Part shown: piece by piece, positions 60,137-64,000 of the stretch
How the letters are laid out: every line of letters begins with the position of its first letter
Position numbering within the stretch: the first letter of the stretch is position 1
Assembly: GCF_008271655.1 (NCBI RefSeq)
Contig: NZ_VKKX01000052.1
Span: 124,001 to 188,000, forward strand
Direction of reading: 5' to 3'
Length of the DNA stretch: 64,000 bases
Origin: Gemmobacter caeruleus
Lineage (GTDB): Bacteria > Pseudomonadota > Alphaproteobacteria > Rhodobacterales > Rhodobacteraceae
Made by a program: the position numbers and the translations under genes
Notes under the pieces: model-generated
The model's database searches: none
Seen by the model: only the letters and a program-made list of their open reading frames with translations
Told to the model about the DNA's origin: nothing

Positions 60137-61167
60137 TGCTGCATATGACCCCGCCTGCGGGCATGATCGGGGCCTTCGGCCTGCCGCAGGCCGCGCTTGA
60201 TACGCTGATGCCCATGCATCTGGTGCTGGACATGCAGGGAACCGTCCTCGGATGCGGACCCACATTGGCCAAGCTTTTTGACGATGGGGCGGTCACCGGG
60301 CAGCAGTTTTTCGACCTGTTCGAACTGCGCCGCCCCTCGGGGGTGACTGATCTGCCCGGGTTGCTGGCGCGGGCGGGTGCGCGGCTCTACCTCGTGCCGC
60401 GCGGCCAGCCGGGCCGGGTGCTGCGCGGGGTCTCCATGCCGCTGGCGGGCGGGCAGGGGCTGGTGCTGAACCTGTCCTTCGGCATCGGCCTGGTGGAGGC
60501 CGTGCGCGATCACGGTCTGACAGATGCCGATTTCGCCGCCACCGATCTGGCGATCGAGCTGCTTTATGTGGTCGAGGCCAAATCCGCGGTGATGGAGGAA
60601 TTGCGCGGTCTGAACCTGCGGCTGCAAGGCGCGAAATCCGCGGCCGAGGAACAGGCGATGACCGACACGCTGACCGGCCTGCGCAACCGCCGTGCGCTGG
60701 ATCTGATGTTGGGGCAGGTGATGGCGGGGCCGGGCAGTCTGGGGCTGATGCATCTCGATCTCGATTATTTCAAGGCCGTGAACGACACGCTGGGCCATGC
60801 CGCCGGGGATGAGGTGCTGCGCGTCGTCGCCCGGGTGCTGACCGAGGAGACCCGCGCCGGGGATACCGTGGCGCGGGTGGGCGGCGATGAATTCGTGTTG
60901 CTGCTGCCCGGCGTGGGCGATCCCGCCCGGATGCGCCAGATCGCGCAGCGCATCATCGCGCGTCTGACCGAACCGATTCCGTTTGAGGGTACCTTTTGCC
61001 GCATCGCGGCCTCGGCAGGGTTCACCCTGTCGATCACCCATCCGCGCCCGGCGGCCGCGACCTTGCTCAACCATGCCGATCAGGCGCTCTATCGGGCCAA
61101 GCGCGCCGGGCGCGGGCGCGTCATGCAGTTCGAGCCAGGGGCGGACGATCCCGACGGCGTGGCATGA
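60136..61167 (+). CDS. Diguanylate cyclase with N-terminal HNOBA-like domain
   Basis: A 343-residue signalling protein. Residues ~22-150 resemble the H-NOX-associated (HNOBA) PAS-like domain of soluble guanylate cyclase: PMHLVLDMQGTVLGCGPTLAKL, FFDLFELRRPSG, RGVSMPL, and LTDADFAATDLAIELL. A short helical linker (~150-175) leads to a GGDEF domain (~176-335) with the intact active-site motif GGDEF (249-253) and an inhibitory I-site RAGD (240-243). It should make cyclic di-GMP and be feedback-inhibited. The ATG at 60136 overlaps the H-NOX-like stop; a GTG at 60133 is the alternative. Control by the upstream protein is inferred. Confidence 0.9.
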   Translation: MLHMTPPAGMIGAFGLPQAALDTLMPMHLVLDMQGTVLGCGPTLAKLFDDGAVTGQQFFDLFELRRPSGVTDLPGLLARAGARLYLVPRGQPGRVLRGVSMPLAGGQGLVLNLSFGIGLVEAVRDHGLTDADFAATDLAIELLYVVEAKSAVMEELRGLNLRLQGAKSAAEEQAMTDTLTGLRNRRALDLMLGQVMAGPGSLGLMHLDLDYFKAVNDTLGHAAGDEVLRVVARVLTEETRAGDTVARVGGDEFVLLLPGVGDPARMRQIAQRIIARLTEPIPFEGTFCRIAASAGFTLSITHPRPAAATLLNHADQALYRAKRAGRGRVMQFEPGADDPDGVA

Positions 61168-61287
61168 TCATCGGCTTCGACCGCGTGGCGGGCAGCATGA
61201 TATACGGCGTTGCCGGCTTGATGCTCGCCGCGATGACAAAGCTGTTTTCGCTTTACCTGCGGACCGATTCGGGCGCAGGTCGCAGGC

Positions 61288-61635
61288 ATGACCGCATCTG
61301 GACGGCTTCCGGGCCATCATCTCCTGCTGGATTTCGAGGGCGCGCGCAGCCTGGAGGGCGCGGCGGTCGATGCCGCCTTGCGCGCCGCGGCGACGGCGGC
61401 AGGGGCGACGGCACTTCAGCTCATGCTCCACCCCTTTCCCGGTGGCGGGATGACCGGGGTTCTGTTGCTCGCGGAATCGCATATCTCTGTGCATACTTGG
61501 CCCGAACGTGGCTTCGTGGCGCTGGATGTCTTTCTCTGTGGCGGGGCCGATATCGCAGCGGCGCGGGCGGCGTTGGAGGCGGCCTTTCGGCCGACAACTG
61601 TGACCGCGACCCTCGTGACGCGCGGACAGGCCTAG
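61288..61635 (+). CDS. speD: S-adenosylmethionine decarboxylase proenzyme SpeD
   Basis: A 115-residue class 1B AdoMet decarboxylase providing aminopropyl groups for spermidine. Self-cleavage is expected between E63 and S64 in LAESHISVHTWPE, turning S64 into the pyruvoyl cofactor. H69 and C84 (VFLCGG) are the other conserved catalytic residues. The length matches the bacterial short form. ATG at 61288 follows GCAGG. It converges with speE and shares with it a CTAG tetramer in which each strand reads a TAG stop. Confidence 0.94.
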   Translation: MTASGRLPGHHLLLDFEGARSLEGAAVDAALRAAATAAGATALQLMLHPFPGGGMTGVLLLAESHISVHTWPERGFVALDVFLCGGADIAAARAALEAAFRPTTVTATLVTRGQA

Positions 61636-63173
61636 CGGAACCAGCGATCCCAGCCGTCATTGTAATAGCTGACAAGCGCATGGCTGCGCAGGCTGTTCGG
61701 CGCGGCAGCGGTTTCGTTTTCATCCGGGCCAAAGGCCTGCGCGGCGGCCCAGGTGGCGGGGGTGAGGTAGCGCAAGCCCCCGGGCAACACGGGCTGCGCC
61801 CCGTCGAGCGGGGCTTGTGTGACCAGCGCAAATCCCCAATCGCCGAAACTGGGCAGGAAAACGTGATAGGGCAGCACCGCCAACGCGCCGCCCGGCACCT
61901 GCGGATTGCGCGTCAGCCGCAGCGTGCGGATCACCGACCAGTAAGCGTCCCGCGCAAAGAGCGGCGAGCCCGATTGCACGACCATCGCCCCGCGCGGCGC
62001 AAGATGACCCAGGGTCATGGCATAGAATTCGCGCGTATAAAGCTTGGACAGCGCAATGGATTTCGGGTCCGGCAGATCGGCGATGATCACATCCCATGTG
62101 CCGCGGTCCGTTTCGACGAATTTCCACGCATCCATGTTCAGGATCGTCACCCGAGGATCGCGCAGCGCGCCACTGCTGAGCGCGGAAAGTTCTGGCTGAT
62201 TGCGAAACAGGTCGGTCACCATCGGGTCGAGATCGACCAGTGTCACGCTTTCCACCTCCGGGTGGCGCAGCACCTCACGCGTGGCCAGCCCGTCGCCGCC
62301 GCCCAGGATCAGCACCCGGCGCGGCGCCGCGACCAGCCCCATGGCGGGATGGACCAGCGCCTCGTGGTAGCGGTATTCGTCCTGGCTGTCGAACTGGATC
62401 GACCCGTCGAGAAACAGCCGCACCCGGTCGCGGAACCGCGTGACGGTAATGCGCTGCCAGGGGCTTTGCGCGGTCAGGATGATGTCGTCTTCGTAAAGTC
62501 GGGCCTCGGCGGCGCCGACCATGCGTTCGGCCTGCCACAGCGCCCCCAGCGTGCAGGCCAGCGCCAGCGCCCAGACCGGCCAGGCCGCGCGCGGCGCTTC
62601 CCTGCGAAAGATCCAGAGCGACAGGCCCGCCACGGCCAGGTTCATCGCACCGAAGGCAAGGCTTGCCGACATCAGCCCCAGATGCGGCAGGATCAGCAAG
62701 GGAAACAGGATGGAGGCGACCAGTGCGCCGATGTAATCCACGCTCAGCACGTTTTCAAAGCGGAACTCGGCGGCGCCGATCTCTTTCAGGATGCGGGCGA
62801 TCAGCGGGATTTCCATGCCCGACAGCGCGCCGATCAGGATCAACAGGCCGAAAAGCGGGGTCTCGACCACGCCGATCATTGCATACGAAAAATAGAGCAG
62901 CGGCGCCATGAACCCGCCCAGCAGGCCAAGCGCGATCTGCGCCCAGACAAACCCGCTCAGCGCCCGCCCGACAAAGCGCGACAACCAGGCCCCCAGACCC
63001 ATGGCGGCCAGAAACACGCCGATCACCAGCGAGAATTGCCGCACGCTGTCGCCCAGCAGGTAGCTCGACAGGGTGGCCGCGATCAGTTCGTAGATCAGCC
63101 CCGCGACCGCGACCAGAAAGGTCGCCGCCAGAAGCCAGATTTCCCGCATCCGGGCGGGCGCGGCCGGGATCAT
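61632..63173 (-). CDS. speE: Membrane-fused polyamine aminopropyltransferase (spermidine synthase)
   Basis: A 513-residue protein. Residues ~10-205 contain about seven membrane segments (LLAATFLVAVAGLIYELIAATL first). Residues ~225-480 form the spermidine synthase fold with the AdoMet-like nucleotide motif LILGGGDGLATREVLRHP, VTLVDLDPMV and the aspartate in VIIADLPDP. It should transfer the aminopropyl group of decarboxylated AdoMet (made by SpeD) to putrescine or a related amine at the membrane face. The membrane-fused form is known but its purpose is not. It overlaps DUF350 upstream by 4 bases and speD downstream by 4. Confidence 0.9.
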   Translation of the reverse strand: MIPAAPARMREIWLLAATFLVAVAGLIYELIAATLSSYLLGDSVRQFSLVIGVFLAAMGLGAWLSRFVGRALSGFVWAQIALGLLGGFMAPLLYFSYAMIGVVETPLFGLLILIGALSGMEIPLIARILKEIGAAEFRFENVLSVDYIGALVASILFPLLILPHLGLMSASLAFGAMNLAVAGLSLWIFRREAPRAAWPVWALALACTLGALWQAERMVGAAEARLYEDDIILTAQSPWQRITVTRFRDRVRLFLDGSIQFDSQDEYRYHEALVHPAMGLVAAPRRVLILGGGDGLATREVLRHPEVESVTLVDLDPMVTDLFRNQPELSALSSGALRDPRVTILNMDAWKFVETDRGTWDVIIADLPDPKSIALSKLYTREFYAMTLGHLAPRGAMVVQSGSPLFARDAYWSVIRTLRLTRNPQVPGGALAVLPYHVFLPSFGDWGFALVTQAPLDGAQPVLPGGLRYLTPATWAAAQAFGPDENETAAAPNSLRSHALVSYYNDGWDRWFR

Positions 63174-63397
63174 GATGACAGGATCACCGCCGAGATGATG
63201 AGGGCGAGAGCAATGAAGATCGACCCGATCAGGATGGCCAGCGCGGTGTTCTGGTCATGTTCGATTTCCTTGACCACCGAAAAGGGTGCGACCCGGGTGA
63301 TCAGGAACCAGCACAGCCCGAACAGGCCCAGCCCGATCAGCGTATAGATCACGGTGCCGAGGATTTCGGCGAAATGGACGGATGCCATGGCGTTCAT
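63170..63397 (-). CDS. DUF350 small membrane protein
   Basis: A 75-residue protein with two hydrophobic segments (about residues 9-30 and 50-73) separated by a charged loop (TRVAPFSVVKEIEHDQNTA), which matches half of a DUF350 unit. AAGGAG stands 7 bases before the ATG at 63397, so the longer open frame to 63508 is not used. It overlaps speE by 4 bases and so should be translated with it. The function is unknown; the conserved linkage with speE suggests a partner of the membrane part. Confidence 0.85.
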   Translation of the reverse strand: MNAMASVHFAEILGTVIYTLIGLGLFGLCWFLITRVAPFSVVKEIEHDQNTALAILIGSIFIALALIISAVILSS

Positions 63398-63407
63398 GCG
63401 GCGCTCC

Positions 63408-63578
63408 TTACTTGACGCTTGCGTTTCCGATGGAATTTCCCGCGCTGCCGGCGCGGATCGAGGCGATGCCGGCGCGCACGTCGGTATCTTCACCCCAGAC
63501 CCCGGCATAGGCCAGATAGCCCGCCGCCAGAAGGGTGACGGTGCTGCCGGCCAGGATGATGACGCGAAACAGATTCAT
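63408..63578 (-). CDS. Short membrane or exported protein (56 residues) in the speE cluster
   Basis: A 56-residue reading frame starting MNLFRVIILAGSTVTLLAAG, with one hydrophobic segment (about 4-26), followed by a polar part with the near-repeat AGIASIRAGSAGNSIGNAS. The ATG at 63576-63578 follows the stop of the preceding gene directly and has GGAGGA about 6 bases upstream, and TAA is at 63408-63410. It sits exactly between two genes of the cluster with 10 bases to DUF350. I recognise no family. The placement and Shine-Dalgarno support it as real. Confidence 0.7.
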   Translation of the reverse strand: MNLFRVIILAGSTVTLLAAGYLAYAGVWGEDTDVRAGIASIRAGSAGNSIGNASVK

Positions 63579-64000
63579 TCAATCCTCCGACCAGTCGCCC
63601 AGCCGCAGCCGCATCTTGCGGGCGAGGTAGCGGCGCGCGGGGCCGAAGGCTGCCGCCCCGCCAAAGATCAGCGCGGCCCCCAGCAGCCAGAGCCAGTTCG
63701 GCTGGCCCTGGCTGACCGACACCCCGATGGTGGAGGCGACGCTGCCGTAATAGCCCGGCTCCACCTCGCCGCCCTCGCTGGTCAGGGTCAGCCGATAGGT
63801 GCCAGCCATGTCGGGGCGCAGGGTCAGGGTCGCGTTGCGGCTGCCCTCGGACCAGCTCTCGCCGCCTTCGGAGCCGTGGTAATAGCCGACCTCGCGCTCC
63901 ATCTCGAAGACCGGCTCGCCCTCGGGGTCATCCAGTTCGACGCCGATCCCCGCCCAGGCATTGTCCACATCGGCGCTGAGGCTGATGCGCATCAGTCGCC
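63579..64000 (-). CDS. C-terminal part of a membrane protein, probably DUF4178-type (partial)
   Basis: An open frame that runs off the right edge; about 140 C-terminal residues are visible, and the ATG at 63992 is probably internal. The visible part is a beta-rich domain (NAWAGIGVELDDPEG, YYHGSEGGESWSEGSRNATLTLRP, GTYRLTLTSEGG) followed by one membrane segment (NWLWLLGAALIFGGAAAFG) and a basic tail (RRYLARKMRLRLGDW). By context next to DUF350 and speE it resembles the end of DUF4178 proteins of Rhodobacterales. It abuts the 56-residue gene with no gap. Confidence 0.68.
   Translation of the reverse strand, partial: RLMRISLSADVDNAWAGIGVELDDPEGEPVFEMEREVGYYHGSEGGESWSEGSRNATLTLRPDMAGTYRLTLTSEGGEVEPGYYGSVASTIGVSVSQGQPNWLWLLGAALIFGGAAAFGPARRYLARKMRLRLGDWSED

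Noticed and set aside
60136-61167. GGDEF domain suspected to be degenerate
   Set aside because: The GGDEF motif, the metal aspartate region (LDLDYFKAVND) and the RxxD inhibitory site are all present, so activity is expected.
1-64000. Mobile elements, CRISPR arrays, tRNA or rRNA genes
   Set aside because: I found no transposase, integrase, spaced direct repeats, or tRNA/rRNA-like sequence. Base composition and gene style are uniform throughout, with no sign of a recent insertion.

Overview
The window is high-GC chromosomal DNA from an alphaproteobacterium, almost certainly a member of the Rhodobacterales (Rhodobacteraceae/Paracoccaceae). The evidence is the gene families and their order: pstSCAB-phoUB with long PstA and PstC, nrdR-ribD, a Suv3-like helicase followed by an S4 protein, fdxA and carD, an Anbu operon, and a membrane-fused spermidine synthase next to DUF350. 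The genus cannot be named from sequence alone. I see no rRNA, tRNA, CRISPR array, insertion sequence, phage gene or integrase. Coding density is very high and genes often overlap by 1-4 bases.

Layout. 1-6.0 kb: leftward high-affinity phosphate operon pstS-pstC-pstA-pstB-phoU-phoB, with a Pho box in front and a strong hairpin between pstS and pstC. 6.1-20.3 kb: mostly housekeeping genes, namely an aldehyde dehydrogenase, a small secreted protein, nrdR-ribD, an AsmA-like protein, rimO, a TauE/SafE permease, an M48 lipoprotein, DUF6455, a YigZ-like protein, dgkA, hrpB, and a secreted NIDO-Hint protein. 20.5-25.7 kb: an MFS transporter, a cysteine hydrolase, arginine biosynthesis genes argF and argD, and DCC and DUF4166 proteins.

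25.8-36.9 kb is a nitrogen and amino-acid catabolism block. A glutamine-synthetase-like gamma-glutamyl ligase is paired with a class III aminotransferase and diverges from a CoA-transferase. Next come AruI- and AruH-like enzymes of the arginine transaminase pathway, a TetR regulator, and a divergent four-gene polar amino-acid ABC importer. 37-43 kb: oligoendopeptidase F, then the Anbu operon (ATP-grasp, alpha-E, transglutaminase, proteasome-like Anbu). 43-49.6 kb: an alpha/beta hydrolase, SCP2, a TPR protein, the Suv3-like helicase, an Hsp15-like S4 protein, ferredoxin and CarD. 49.6-53.3 kb: divergent cobalamin genes cobS and cobT, and a Kef-type K+/H+ antiporter.

53.4-64 kb: a 1083-residue protein with a GspL/PilM-like start and a PilP/GspC-like end, a SIMPL protein, a DUF4153 membrane protein, and a two-gene H-NOX-like plus HNOBA-GGDEF signalling pair. 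The H-NOX-like protein appears to have lost its heme ligand. The window ends with speD and a leftward cluster for spermidine synthesis that includes a 56-residue membrane protein.

The strongest leads are the ligand-less H-NOX/c-di-GMP pair, the NIDO-Hint protein, the GspL-to-PilP fusion-like protein, and a recurring intergenic element with a CTTCWTCTGTT/CAAATATCC core seen five times. The Anbu operon is a known but poorly understood system.
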